From positions 39,559,779 through 39,623,778 of the forward strand of contig NC_079206.1 in assembly GCF_026745355.1 (NCBI RefSeq): a stretch of DNA of 64,000 nt, given 5' to 3'. A program made the position numbers and the translations under genes. Under the pieces are notes generated by a model, which was given only the letters and a program-made list of their open reading frames with translations, did not search any database and was not told where the DNA came from. This DNA comes from Beta vulgaris subsp. vulgaris (taxonomy: Eukaryota > Streptophyta > Magnoliopsida > Caryophyllales > Amaranthaceae). Shown here in pieces: positions 1 to 12,500 of the stretch. The first letter of the stretch is position 1; every line of letters begins with the position of its first letter.

Positions 1-703
1 TTTCGTAAATGTTCTATTTTGTATTGTGGGAGCAGTGGCTGGGAGCACAATGCACGCATTACAAGGGTTCATGGGACAGGGGTGATTGACTTTCCATCAT
101 CTGTACGACACTTTCTAATAGGAAGAACGAATAAATACGAAGGTGGGCATAAGCATTCCATAGCAACAGGATTATGAGAAACTAATGAAAATGTGCCTTC
201 CATCAAGTTGAATAGCATCCTTATTTTAGAAATAGCAGATTGATTGCATGTATTGAGGATTGCGTGTTATTCGTAGCATTAAGCTATAGAACATACTGCT
301 TTGAAAAGGTAGATATGGTTGACTTTGAGTAAAAAGCATTGATAGATTCACACTCAGGCCAAAATACCCAAAGCTATAGATATGAAAAGCAATAATAAAT
401 ATTTCTTCCAGGGAAGAGCTCTAGGAAAATTCGTTGATATGCCACTTTAAGTTGCCATCATGCATTTCCAAGAATGCTCAGAAATCAAGTCAGGTTTTTC
501 GGCCGATTCTGCAGTACTTTCAAGGTCTAACATTTCCTTTTACAGATGAATATCCGTATTCCTTGAACCAGAAGGGTATTTGTATGCCTGTGCTAGTAAA
601 ATATTCAATCTTCTTCATGACATCACCATCAAATAATAATTGCTTCTAGCTGTTTTTTTTTTTTTTTTTGTAATACTAGTAAGTGTCTCATTATCTTTTT
701 CAG
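1..703. other. Non-coding, probable ORP intron
   Basis: I see no exon that would continue the ORP reading frame upstream of 704. The exon at 704 follows a T-rich tract and a CAG acceptor, so this stretch is most simply the end of a long intron; the N-terminal exons should lie before the window. A poly-T run is at about 650-669. Confidence 0.5.
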
Positions 704-3700
704 GACAGAGATGGTTACTGGAAAATGATGCAGGCCTACATAGGTTCCGATATTACATCAATGGTCACTCTTCCAGTTGTTATTTTTGAACCTATGACAA
801 TGTTGCAGAAAATGGCAGAGGTATAGTCTTCAGTCTTTGCCCATGTTCTGGCCAGCAGGTGGCATAGTTGTGAACATGAATGATGTAATTCTTCTGTAAT
901 GTCACAGTTGATGGAGTACTCCCACCTGCTTGATGAGGCGGACAAATGCGAGGATCCTTACATGAGGCTAGTTTATGCTTGTAAGTTTAATACACATGGA
1001 CCTATAACCCCCACCCCCCCCCCCCCCCACCCCCAAAAAAAGGAAAAGAAAAAGAACAGAAGAAGAAATATTCCAAGAGGGATTGCATTGCTGTTTGATG
1101 CTAATAAACTTCACTGCAGCATCATTTTTTATCTCGGTCTACTATGCATACCAGCGCACATGGAAGCCTTTCAATCCAATCTTGGGTGAGACTTATGAGA
1201 TGGTGAATTATGGAGGCATTACATTTATAGCAGAACAAGTAATGTTCGATTCTTTTTACAGCTTTATATCTGAATAAATAAGAGATCCAAAACTCATGTT
1301 TATGCTTTTTTCTGTTTGGCTTTGTCTTCCCTAACTTTGAACTTGTATGATTTTCAGGTGAGCCATCATCCACCAATGAGTGCTGCACATGCAGAAAATG
1401 ACCATTTCACATATGATATTTCATCGAAGCTGAAGACCAAATTTCTAGGGAACTCAGTTGATGTATATCCTGTTGGGAGGTAACTTGCCTATCCTAACTC
1501 AAAATCTTACAATACAAATTCCTTCTGATGCTTATGCTTCTAAGGCTAATTGATGAAAGCCTGTATTGCGTAATTCAATAGTTAAATGTAGATAACGTTG
1601 TATATGCGCTCCCCTCTAGTTGGGGATTTTGAGTACCAAAATTGTTCTTCCCGTCTTGCTACTACGAATAAATAAATCTTTTTTGTCAATTCTTACTTTC
1701 CCTTCACACTGCAGCACGTTCTACATGAAAAATATGCTTCGTACACGTTTTTGAGAGACAATTCCCTTTCATATGTACGTTTTTTTCTTAGCTACTTAAT
1801 TAAAGAGCCCTTTTAGGCAATTCCTGTCTCGGGGTTATAGAAAGAGAAAGTAGTAATAAACTACTGATGTCTGTAGGTGTGAGACCAACACATATGGTGC
1901 ACCTACACTACTTGCAATTGCAGAATTCACAGTGCCTTATTTCTTCTCATATTCGTTGTGTTTTCTTCTTTTGGCTGAAACTATATAATCAAATTTTAAT
2001 TGGGACTGGAAATCAATGATGTATTGTTGGGCTGCCTGCTCTTGAAGTGGATTTGGGGTAAGTGAATAATTGAGGTGAAAGAGGGAAACTTCGCTGATGT
2101 ATCTTGTATAGCTCCTTTCCCCAAATTAAACTGCCTGCCCATCAACATAGTGTGTGAAGGGGTTAATAAAATGCTTACAGTTTCTTCTGTTGCTAAGATG
2201 ACTTGTGTATTAAATTATGTATATTGCTAGGAAACCAATGGTAATCCCTTTTGTAACAAAAGCTACAAGGATATCTATGACTTTGTCAGTCTCCTTGCAT
2301 CTATTCAAACATGCATTGCTTTGTCAGATATCCCCTTTCTTCATCTACTTGCAAAGGCCCGTCAGGTCTTCCTGATGTTGATGAAGCTGTTTGAATGTGG
2401 CCTCTCTTGATTTATGAATTTATCAGAGTTTCTATAGTTCTCGAATCTGCTCTTTTGATAACATTTTGATTTACTGGTCAGAATGTCATAGATCTTAGGA
2501 GTGAGATAAAGTAATGACTCATGATTTTTGCATTCCTTATATCTTTAATGGCCCTTCTGTTTGCTCTTTGTTTTATGACTAAAGCTCGTTTGATCGAGTG
2601 CTATTTATAAAAAGAATATTGAGTAGGAAAAACTTGAATTGGCTTCAATCGATATTGCCTCGGCTTCTTAGGCACATGAGGAACCGGCCTAACATCTTTT
2701 CAATCGAAATCCTAATCAAAGACAAGTTTGACCAACTAACAGGATAAAAAAATTCCGGAATTCCAAGTGACATAATTCCTTTAGAAGAGAATGTAATTCT
2801 TCCTATTCTCCTGATAAAAATGCCAACACAAACACTATAGAGGAAGACTAAATGTATGTGCCATTATAGTTATAAGGGTTCAATTAGTATCAAGAGTTGC
2901 CTTTAAACTGAATATTTAAAGTTGCTGCTTGCTTCGTAGTGGTTTACTGGTACTTTCTAATGCTTGTATTTCACTATTTTGCATGTTTTGACGGGAATGG
3001 AAGTGATTGTTCTAACCTTTGTCCTTACAATATCCGTTTATGTCCAGAACTCGAGTGACTTTAAAAGGATATGGCAATGTACTAGAGTTGGTTCCCCCTC
3101 CAACCAAAGTGAATAATCTGATTTTCGGAAGAACTTGGGTTGATTCACCTGGAGAGATGGTCCTCAGTAACTTGACCACTGGTGATAAAGTTGTGCTGTA
3201 TTTTCAACCATGTGGCTGGTTCGGGTATTATATACTACTACCTTCCTTATTCTTAAATAACAAATTTCATGTGTGTCTTGTACTCTATATGCTTTCTGGA
3301 CATGGAGATCCTGCCTATTTCATTGTGGTTTGATACATAAATCCTTCACTACATTGCTGGCACTAGGGGTGTAAGTTATTTGGTTAAAAACCGAAAACCA
3401 AACCAAACCAAAACGAATTAGTAATTTGGTTTGGTTTTTTTGGAAATTCGGTTTGGTTTGGATTCAAAAAAAATATTTTTTCGGTTTTTCGGTTTGGATT
3501 GGTTTTGGTTTTGGAAAACCGAAAAAACCGAATTATTGTCACTTAACATACGAATGTTGTCTATTATTTTTTGTGTTTCTTTTTTTTAATATTAATTACG
3601 AAAATACAAAAACATTGTCACTTAAAATACAAATTATCAGAAAGTTTGGATTAAATTCGGTTTGGTTTTTATCTTGGTTTGATTTAATTTCATTTCGGTT

Positions 3701-6700
3701 TGGTTTGGATTTTGGAATATGAAAAAAAATTGGTTTGTTTTGGTTTAGATTTTGAAAGATAAAAAAAATCCGGTTTGGTGTTGGTTTGGTTGGTTTTGGT
3801 TTCATTTTTGGTTTGGTTTGGTTTGGATTGAGTCGAATTTCGGTTTGGATTTGGTTTGGAAATTTCAAAACCGAATTTATTTCGGTTTGGTTTGGTTTTG
3901 ACCTAAAACCAAACCAAAAACCGAACTTACACCCCTAGCTGGCACTTGCAAATGTTCTTACTGGAATATGTGATGTCTTTTGAGTCCTTTTTCCACCATT
4001 CCCATGTACTTTTTCTTTTTGGTTACCCTTTTTGCTTTTGTATTTTTGCCTTCCCTTTCCTATATTTCTTCCTTTTTGTCTTCTGTTTTATTTTTTGTTT
4101 TTGTTTCTGCAGAGTTGCTAGTACTTGGTTTCACAAGGGGGTGGGGGAAGCCTGATGTTAAGGGGATTGATATATGGAGTTCTATTCCGTTTCCAATGTT
4201 GGATTCCCTATATATTGTTAGAATCATTGGGTCTTAGAAACTATGCTTCCTTTTTCTTGTTTATATTATCTTAAAAAAATTATTAATATGCTCCCACTAG
4301 AATATTTGAGACAAATTTATAGTTACACAAATATATACTTCCTTCGAATTTTTAGTTGTTCCATTTTGACTTCGCACGTTTGCCAACATGCAACTTTGGT
4401 CCTAAATATCTTAATTGTGCAAATGTAAAAATTATGTATTTTGATAATATGTATCGAGATGGATCTAATGAGATGCAACATAACTATGTATAGCAAACAA
4501 GAGTCAAGATGAAGTGGATGAATAGTGTTAAAAGTCAAAATAGAATATTAATTAGCTTAACATCGGCTGTCTACTTGCAAGTAATTTGAAAGTGATTGTT
4601 TATAGTTATTTCTGAAGAATTCTCCTAAAGTATGCTTGACACTTGATGTGTGATCAATCTTGAAAATTTTATGTTGGAAGGCCAAAGTAATCTGGGCGTC
4701 TAACTGTTGCCCTTTTCCTTGATACATATATTTCCTATGGCCCCTCCCACCCCCCCCCCCCCCAACCAAAACCAACCACCTTACAACCACAAAATGAGAA
4801 ACAAAGCTTGAACTTTTGGAAGCCCTTGAGGCGAAAAGTTGATCAGTTTTTTCTTTCATACTTCCTCCGTTCTATTTCAAATGTAACATATTTTTTTTCA
4901 AGGATTCCAATGCAAACTTGGGCCATCGATATCGTCAATTACGTTTGTGTAAAATTTTAAAAAGTTGATATTTGGAAAATATACACAAAACTAACAATAT
5001 CTCACTTGATAATTGATTTCTGATTACAGTTGAATAAATATAAGATCAAAGTTTGTCAAGTTTGACCATGGAAAGATATGTTGCAATAGAAAAAGAACAT
5101 AGGAAGTATAAAACAATATAACATTGATCATCTTACGTCTAAGGTAGCAGCGAAGATTAAAAGTTAAGTGTTGATCTCTTTTTTAGGGTAAATGTCATGG
5201 AGGATATTACTGATTTTTGATTACATTTGAATTATTATAAGATCAAAGTTTGACCATGGAAAGATATGTTGCAATAGAAAAAGAACATAGGAAGTATAAA
5301 ACAATATAACATTGATCATCTTATCATCAAAGGTAGCCAGCGAAGATTAAAAGTTAAGTGTTGAACTTTTCTTTAGGGTAAATGTATGTCATAGAGGATA
5401 CTACCAAGGAATTGATCTCTTTGTGCAGGTCATCTTTATTTCTGGGATTGCTCATAATATGTTTCCTTCTGTTTTATGCATATTAGGTGATTACACATCT
5501 TGCTATTATGCAGATGCATGTACTGTCTTGACAAGTCATTACTTTCGTTTAATATAAGTTGCATATGTGTAGAGCTGGTCGTTATGAAGTTGATGGCTAT
5601 GTGTATAATGCTGCTGATGAACCAAAAGTTCTGATGACTGGAAAATGGAATCAGTCAATGAGCTATCAACCTTGTGACTTGGAAGGGGAACCATTACCAG
5701 GCACCCAAATGAAGGAGGTGAGTCTTTCAAAAGGTTTTTTTTTTCTAATCAATGTAGAAAAATTTCTGTGTGATTCAGTTCCTCAACTGTGCATGCTTGC
5801 TTATACAAAATACATAGCACGGCTGCCAGTTACGTGGTTTGAACTTTTACGACTAACTTGGATATGTACTTGGAATGTTTCGTCAGCTGCCTGCCTGACA
5901 CTAAAATATATTCTCATGACTTTAAACATGGATCATATATTTCATGTTGAGCTGAGCCACTAGACCCTTTTTGCAAACTTTAGCTGATAATTATCATTGA
6001 TTGCTTTTATTAAAGGACAATCTATCTAAATCCTTGCTACTATTTTCGGTGCTTTTCAGGTATGGAGGGTTGCCGATGTGCCAAAAAATGACAAACATGA
6101 TTACACGTATTTCGCCCACAAGATCAACAGCTTTGACACTGCACCTAAGAAGTTACTGGCATCAGATTCTCGGCTGCGTCCTGATAGATTTGCACTTGAA
6201 AAGGGTGATATGTCGAAATCTGGTTCAGAGAAGAGCAGGTAATTTTCTGGTCCCATGTTATATGCACCTAAGAAGTTTGTGCATGTAAATATTTGAGTGC
6301 AAAATGAATATTCGCCTGCAATACAAGATTTTATTCGATTACTGTAATTACAAGGTCCCATAGTTTTGGGCCTTACACTATCTTGGTAAGCAAAAAGTTT
6401 GCATTCCCAGTTCATGGCTTAAAGAAATATTTGCTAGTAATCACAGATTCACAGTATCTATCTCGAATTATTAATTACTTCATCCGTAACAAAATAGATA
6501 TACTTTCCAAATAAGGGTGTAACAAAATAGATGTTACACTTCCTTTTTAGATAACAATCTCTTTATCTCTCTCCTATCACATGGGTCTCCTTTTTTCTTT
6601 CTATCTCTCTCTCTCCCCTCTTCAAAATATTGCCTAGAAAAGTGTATTTTGAAAAGTGTAACATCTATTTTGTTACGGAGGAAGTACTTGAAGCGGGTTT

Positions 6701-7874
6701 GGGTCTTAACCTTTCAACTTCACCTGCTCTAGGATGTAGTCTCATCTTCAGTAGTAAAATACAGGTCTCTGCCTACCAATTGTACTAAATCAACTTTGCA
6801 GCGAAGGGGCGAAGTTTCCTTTCTTTTTGGAAAATTCTCGGTCCTAAACAGCAGTATAGGCTAGCATCTTTATACATATGGTTTATACTGTACCCAAACT
6901 TTTGCTGAAATCCAAGTGTCCAACCAAAAAAAAAAAGTTGGATCAGAAAACCCAAATTAGCCAGATTCGGAAAACCCTTTATGGAGTAGGGTTAAATATG
7001 AACTGAATTCACCCAAACAACCAGCAGTTCTTTTCATTTAATGCATTTTTTGTGGATGATTTGTAAATGCATACAACTCCTTAGCTAGGTTGATTCGATA
7101 TGTCTAGACTCTAGATATTACTATTAGCTCCTTGGATTATGAGTTATGACACCTGATTGTGGTTTGTCCTTGTCACCATTTGATACCTGTTTTCACTACG
7201 GCTCCGTTTGGTAGGGCGTAAAATATTTTCAGTGTAAAATGATTTTCATGGAAAACAATTTACAATGGAAAACACAATTCCAAAATTAGTTTTCCGTTGT
7301 TTGGTTCGATGTAAAAAAAATGATGAAATGAAAGGAAAATGAAAGGGAAAGTAAGGAGGTAGTGAGAGAATTGTACAAGAGAGAGAAGGAAAATAGTTTT
7401 CCTTTCATTTTGAAAGGAAAATGGTTTTCCATCCTTGGGAGAGTAATTTTACCCCAAGGGAAAATGGTTTTACACTCTTTTGCCAACCAAACAATGTAAA
7501 ACTGAAAATAGAGGAAAACAGTTTTCCGGGAAAACGTTTTACGTCCTACCAAACAGAGCCTACATGGTTCTATTGTCACTCTATTATGTATTCATCCTTT
7601 GATTTCCTTTACTTTTTTTCTTGTTAGTTTGGAGGAGAGGCAAAGAGCTGAAAAAAGAACTCGTGAGGCTAAAGGGGAGCAATTTACCCCGAGATGGTTT
7701 GATTTTACCGGTGAAGTTAGCACCACTCCTTGGGGTGATTTGGAAGTGTACAACTTCAACGGAAAATACAATGAATATAGTAGAAGCGTGAAGAACGAAG
7801 GAAGCATTCAAGAGGTTGACATCCAATCAATGGAATTCAACCCTTGGCAATATGGAAAGATGGCCAAAGAGTAG
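704..7874 (+). CDS. Oxysterol-binding protein-related protein, ORP3-type (5' end outside window)
   Basis: The gene encodes a lipid-transfer protein of the OSBP/ORP family, which moves sterols or phosphoinositides between membranes in the cytosol. I read eight exons with GT-AG introns and consistent phases: 704-820, 908-980, 1120-1238, 1358-1479, 3048-3224, 5573-5717, 6060-6238 and 7628-7874 (stop TAG). The frame opens with [18 protein letters not shown], then [13 protein letters not shown] (ORD lid region), then the family signature [11 protein letters not shown] split by an intron exactly after EQ, then [34 protein letters not shown] and a C-terminal [14 protein letters not shown] helix. There is no PH domain in the visible part, which fits the short plant ORP3/ORP4 class recalled from Arabidopsis. 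The N-terminal exons, about 60-75 residues, are missing. No frame break is visible, so it is likely functional. Introns 3225-5572 and 6239-7627 hold MITEs. Confidence 0.93.
3364..3937. mobile_element. hAT-type MITE in ORP intron, 574 bp
   Basis: The ends are TAGGGGTG and CACCCCTA, perfect inverted repeats, and the arms continue into a degenerate GGTTTGGTTTT/AAACCAAACC fold-back. It is flanked by an exact 8-bp duplication GCTGGCAC at 3356-3363 and 3938-3945, the size made by hAT transposases. There is no coding capacity, only reiterated TTTGG/CCAAA motifs, so it is non-autonomous. Confidence 0.85.
4861..5106. mobile_element. Stowaway-like (Tc1/mariner) MITE in ORP intron
   Basis: The element starts CTTCCTCCGTTCTATTTC and ends AAAGAACATAGGAAG, imperfect inverted termini of the common CTCCCTCCGT type, with TA on both sides (4859-4860 and 5107-5108). 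It is 246 bp and non-coding. Its right part has been copied again in the tandem duplication at 5016-5403. Confidence 0.65.
5016..5403 (+). repeat. Tandem duplication, two copies of ~190 bp
   Basis: Copy one (about 5016-5208) and copy two (about 5210-5403) share TAAGATCAAAGTTTG, GAAAGATATGTTGCAATAG, ACATTGATCATCTTA and GAAGATTAAAAGTTAAGTG in the same order. They differ by a 9-bp indel near 5055 and scattered substitutions. Copy one contains the right end of the MITE at 4861-5106, so the duplication came after that insertion. Confidence 0.85.
6478..6684. mobile_element. Stowaway-like (Tc1/mariner) MITE in last ORP intron
   Basis: The left end CTTCATCCGTAACAAAATAG and the right end CTATTTTGTTACGGAGGAAG are near-perfect inverted repeats. 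The element is 207 bp and bounded by TA at 6476-6477 and 6685-6686. It is non-coding. The arms are long and clean relative to the MITE at 4861, suggesting a younger insertion. Confidence 0.85.
7200..7560. mobile_element. PIF/Harbinger-like MITE in last ORP intron
   Basis: The left end GGCTCCGTTTGGTAGGGCGT and the right end ACGTCCTACCAAACAGAGCC are inverted repeats with two mismatches. TAC flanks both sides (7197-7199 and 7561-7563), a 3-bp duplication as Harbinger-type enzymes make. The interior is AAAATGGTTTTCC-rich and partly self-complementary. It ends 67 bp upstream of the last ORP exon. A hAT assignment is less likely because no 8-bp duplication is seen. Confidence 0.7.
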
Positions 7875-8546
7875 CTTATTTTTTGTTGTGCGTCCCTGGT
7901 TTTCATAATTGTCCGTTGTTCACTTCTGTTCTTACTAGCCTTATAAAGAAAGCAATGGGTGTGAAAGCATATAGAAAATTAAATTAATTGTATAAAAGAA
8001 TTGTCTTTGCATTTTGTTTTTTCAAAAACTGTTGTTCAGTTTAGATGTTGTACATTTTTTTATCCAAAAGCATGTTATTTTCCTTTTTTTTTTCTTTTTT
8101 TATTTTTTGGTATTCTCCATGTATCTCTATATATAATAGAGATTATTTGTGATCAAATATATATTAGAATCTTAGAACTGATGCTTGTAAAAATGATACA
8201 ACTAGTGAAATTGTAAGTATATTGATTTCCTTGTAACATTCAATTTTGTTATTCTTTATTATATTGTTTAATTACTATTGTTAGGCTTGAATCTTCTTCC
8301 TATTTATGGGAATAGGACATTTTTCTTCTTGTTTCTATTTGCAGATACTAGCCCTAGGTGAGGTCCAAATTTACCATGGTCATTCTTACTGTAATGAAGT
8401 TGAAAATTTTCCTTTCGGAGTCAAGGTTTGGTTGCTAAAATAGAAACCCCATCAGATTTAGGGCCATAATTATATGTAACCCGCAACATCAGATTTCCCA
8501 AACAAGATACAAAATTCTTCTTCCAACGTATCTTAACGATAGCAAA
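7875..8546 (+). other. ORP 3' UTR and AT-rich spacer
   Basis: This is non-coding sequence after the ORP stop. The first few hundred bases are T-rich with A-rich motifs (for example near 7945 and 7980) compatible with plant 3' UTR and polyadenylation signals, but I cannot fix a cleavage site. No other gene is seen. Confidence 0.45.
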
Positions 8547-10258
8547 GTGCATCCCACCACCATCACCCTATTTTCAAAAACAGAAAACCAGGACTACCAA
8601 ATATCCTTCTTTCCACCATATGAAGAAGTTAACCTCTCAAACTTGTTCCACCACATGCAAATTTTGGAAAATGATAGAATCTACGTTCCCTCTGACCCAT
8701 TCAATGACCCGTTTATCCCCTTTGGCTCCTTCTCTTACCTAGAAAACATCTTCCATAACCAAAACTATGAAGAGCACCACATTGAAGAAGAAGAAGAAAT
8801 CCTTAAAAACCCCCAAACTCTCCCGGGTTTGTCTTCCAAGAAGTTCAGCCCATCATATTCGACCCTCTCTGTCTAAATTTGCCATAAGATTCCAAAAGCC
8901 CACAAGCGTCTCTTACACAAGAGTCAACTCTACCAAAGTTGGACCCAACTCATGTTTGGACCAACTTAAACTCAACCCACATGCATTATCAGCCACAAGC
9001 CCATTTTTCAGCTACGGATGTTGACTCTCAAACACTTCAAGAGGACTCCCTCAATCGAATTCTAACTACTCAAAAAAGAAAAGAGAGGCCCAAAAGCATC
9101 TCTTTCTCAGACTGGGATGAGTTGGGCCTAGTCATCAAACAAGCCCAATCATTAAAGGACAACAAAAAAGAAATAGACTTGATCAAATCAAATCTCCAAG
9201 CCCAGAACAACAGCTATAAAACGCTCAAAAAAACAACTACCTCTTCTTCCTCCTCCACTGATTCTCATACTCTCTCTCAAACACCTCTAATTACACCTAA
9301 TTCCCAAAACTCCTTCACCTCAGCCCTATATGACTTTCCACTAGAAGAGTGGGACTTCGAGATAGTTCAGATGGACATTACCACCACTAACATGCTCTCT
9401 GGCAAAATAGCCCAAACACAATCACTTACTTCTCCTGGGAAAAAGGTTAAAAAACAAAGAAGACTCAAGACGGAGGAGTAGTGACCTCCTATAAGCTTGA
9501 GACCCCTTCACATGCTCCTATACTTGACGTGGCTCCATACTGCATCAAAATTCCACCAAGAATAGAAAAACAAGCTGGAGAGATTAAAAAACCAAGCAGG
9601 AAGGCAAGGGATTTCGCTTTTTTTGGAACACCCTCATTTTATTTACTCCAAAAAGGCAGAGAAAGGGGGCAATGGGCAGTCAATAATTGTTCTGTTCGGT
9701 TCCCCCTGAAATGGAGATCATCGGGATTCCTCTCCCAACACTTAAGGAAATTTGAGCAAGATGCAATTCGACTCTTTGCTCAGAATGCTTTCGATCTTAT
9801 CTACCTCAAGATGAGGAGACTGATCAAAACAAAAAGAATGAAGATCCAATGGAAGACGAAGGGGAAAGGAATTCCAAAATATGGGTTAAGAGAAGAAGAG
9901 CTAACAGAGCAAGGAATCTCAGGAGAAGAAAGTTTGAACATTAGCCCGAACTACCCCATCTGCACACAAGAAGAGCTCAGAAAGGAATAGACCACCACAC
10001 ATGGTGCGGCTGACCCACAACCTTCCATGAAAGAATGAGCATCCTAAGCTGTAGGGGGCTGAAACACCTTAGTCCCCAAGTGTTAGGATTTATTTCTAAC
10101 ACAGCTATGCTAACGGTCTAGATTTTATTTTCTTATCTGAAACTAAAAGTCAGGTCTCTTTGTTAGAGCCAATTTTTAGTAGGCTACGGTTTCATGGGTG
10201 TACGGGGTTTGATACTGATGACAATAGAGGAGGCCTGCTTTATTACTTCCTCTATTGT
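8547..10258 (+). pseudogene. LINE remnant: ORF1-like frames and start of ORF2 endonuclease
   Basis: Three open stretches in shifting frames (8547-8873, 8939-9478, 9481-9987) look like one decayed ORF1: Asp/Glu-rich and Ser/Thr-rich, with a basic C-terminal part near 9820-9990. I do not recognise their domain. At about 10036-10250 the first endonuclease motifs of a plant LINE ORF2 follow: MSILSCRGLKHLSP, then after a one-base shift DFIFLSETKSQVS, then GFDTDDNRGGLL. The conserved Glu of SETK is present, and an Asn that normally follows SW is missing. Coding stops at about 10258, so the rest of the endonuclease and the reverse transcriptase are lost. Its job would have been target-primed retrotransposition; it is dead. 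Confidence 0.6.
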
Positions 10259-11413
10259 TAACTAGATTCTTTTCTTAGTTATTTGCAATGTTTCAAAGTA
10301 TGAGTTTTTATAATAATTTTGTGATTGTTTTCATAATTATGAGTGATGAGTTTTATTTCTAGGATTGTGGGATCTATGTATGCAATGAGGATTGGTAGAT
10401 TACTTTGATTACCTTGTATTTAAGTTTCCTGTGGTTGAATCTTCACGCTAGATTTAATAATTAGGCCTAATTTATATTTCATTATTGCAATATAATCTGC
10501 TTGGAGAGAGATACCGTATAGGCTTTCAATCATTAGGCAAAGTGACCCTTGACCATGCGAGAGCGGCTGGGTGATCTTTGAGGGAGGTAATGTTCGAGAG
10601 AAATTACATGTGCCCTAGACAATTTAACTTATTAGGTGATTGTTGTTTGTCCCTGATTTCCCGAATTGTATGCGTAGTGATCCATAATTCTAGTGCTTTA
10701 TTAATCGATTTATACCTTCTTGTTTAGTTATGTTATTTGCTTAGTTTAGTAACACAACCATATTCATCTGATTTTGTTAGTATAATATTAGAGTTCAGAT
10801 ATAATAATATAACTTTCTCCCTGTGGATTTTATCCTGACTACCACTTAGTGGACCTTAGGTTATTTTTGATTAGGTGATACGACTTCAGCCTATCAAAGA
10901 CCAATTAGGACAATGGAATATTTCTTCATTAGGTGCTGCAACTGAGAAATAGATTTATATGTCTATAAAAGCCAACATTTTGATTCAAGTTGAGAATTTA
11001 AAGTCAAAGTATTCAATGTTGGGACAAAGAAGGATTATATATGGTTTGCAATCTAGCATCGAATCATCGATCTATATTATTCCCTGTTAAACAAAGTTCA
11101 TTTTCAAGACCATACTTACAAGCAATTCAGCCTGCAAAATAAAGTGTCAACAATTGTAGTGTGATAATTTACAAAAGTTATTCTTTTCATCCCATGAGAA
11201 GAAAAGGCGAGGATGTAATCAATTATTTTAGCATGTGAAGAAGACACATAATTTTGTTTATCTTGAAAATAATGATTGTTTGGTTCTTTTATCCTAAAAA
11301 TACTTGTAGTCATATAAATTGTCACCCGATTAGCACCCACTAACAATATATACCTCGTCCTAATTGGTCCAGACTGAAAAGGAGCAATCAAAAGCTTTGT
11401 CCAAATTAATTTT
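10259..11413. other. Unassigned non-coding, possible LTR/leader remnant
   Basis: No gene is visible. The stretch CTCCCTGTGGATTTTATCCTG near 10815 followed by GGTGATACGACTTCAGCC at 10875 resembles wording common near retrotransposon LTR ends in plants, but I find no matching repeat or target duplication. The rest is AT-rich. Confidence 0.3.
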
Positions 11414-11530
11414 CACTAGTGCACAATCCACGATTTGCATCGGATGCCAGAACCTCATTTGCATCAGATGCGGGTTCGACGCTACATGCCTCGATGCAAA
11501 TTTACCATAGAGGATCTGCGTCAGTTAAGG
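11414..11530 (+). mobile_element. CACTA-like transposon terminus (fragment)
   Basis: The sequence begins CACTAGTGCACAATCC and is followed by subterminal repeats of the form TTGCATCGGATGC, TTGCATCAGATGC and ATGCAAATTT in both orientations, the usual build of a CACTA (En/Spm) end. I find no matching TAGTG end downstream, so this is one terminus or a fragment. Confidence 0.4.
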
Positions 11531-11569
11531 ACACAATGAACTTCTGCAGCATTATCCGCCCAAAGGTTT

Positions 11570-12500
11570 GATGTAATTCTCAAATTGCGCCTCACATTTG
11601 GGGAATTCATTAGATACCCCTGAACTTTGAGTTTGTGATCAAAATACCCTTATTGCTAACGGAACCCGAACACCGTTAGTTTTTCCTCTCTTCCCTCCCA
11701 CCATCCTCCATTAATGACTATATAAAGCTCCAAGTTTTCTCTCTCCTCCCACGTCCATGCCTTTCTCTCTCCTCTCAATCTTCATCATCATCATCTATCT
11801 CTTCTCTCTCTCTCAATTACTCCTATTTTCTCTCTAAAAGAGCAACACAATGAACTTCAATTTCTCTCTATGATGGCAACAATGGAAGCCTACTATCAAC
11901 TCCACTTCCTTGTTGAGATGAACCTTTTAATGGGTCTTGCAAAACTATAGAAATGTCAACCACCATTATCATCTAAAACATCAATATTACAAATTACCTT
12001 TCTTAAATTCTCTAAATTTTGGGAGTTTAAACCACATAATTTGCACAAATTTCGTGAAATCCCACAAAAATGTGAGATACCCAAATTAAGATTCGAGTAG
12101 ATTTAACATTCCTAACCAACAAAACATCTCTATTTCAGATATAAATTTGTAGGAGGAGAGAGAGTGAGAGAGAAGTAGAAAAGAAAAGGTACAATGAAGT
12201 TTTTAATTTGGGTTTTGTGAAATCTTTGAGAGGAGAGAGAATGGCATGGAGGTGGGAGGAGAGAGAATGACACGGAGGTCGGAGGAGAGAGAAAGCTTGG
12301 AGCTTTAGATAGTCATTAATGTAGGGTGGCGGGAGTCGGGAGGAGAGAGAAAATTGAGGAGAGAGAGAGAGAAAAAACTAACAATGTTAGGCATCCGTTA
12401 GCATTAAGGGTATTTTGAACACAAACTCAAAGTTCAGGGGCATCTAAGGAATTTCACAAATATGAGGAGCAATTTTGGAATTATGTAAGCCTTAGGGTCC
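11570..12500. mobile_element. Long inverted-repeat (fold-back) element, ~0.93 kb
   Basis: The left arm reads CATTTGGGGAATTCATTAG, CCCCTGAACTTTGAGTTTG, AAAATACCCTTATTGCTAAC, CATTAATGACTAT and AAGCTCCAAGTTTTCTCTC. The right arm carries the reverse complements in mirror order, ending near 12500. The arms together cover most of the element, with a short AT-rich centre around 11900-12130. There is no coding sequence. The length and arm size suggest a fold-back or MULE-like MITE, but I could not fix the ends or the target duplication, so the family is open. Confidence 0.7.

Noticed and set aside
4557..4859. 100-codon minus-strand ORF in an ORP intron
   Set aside because: It includes a poly-G/poly-C run and has no domain; it lies in intron sequence between two transposons.
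7286..7826. ORFs of 70-97 codons near the last ORP exon
   Set aside because: They overlap the Harbinger-like MITE or run antisense to the true exon 7628-7874.
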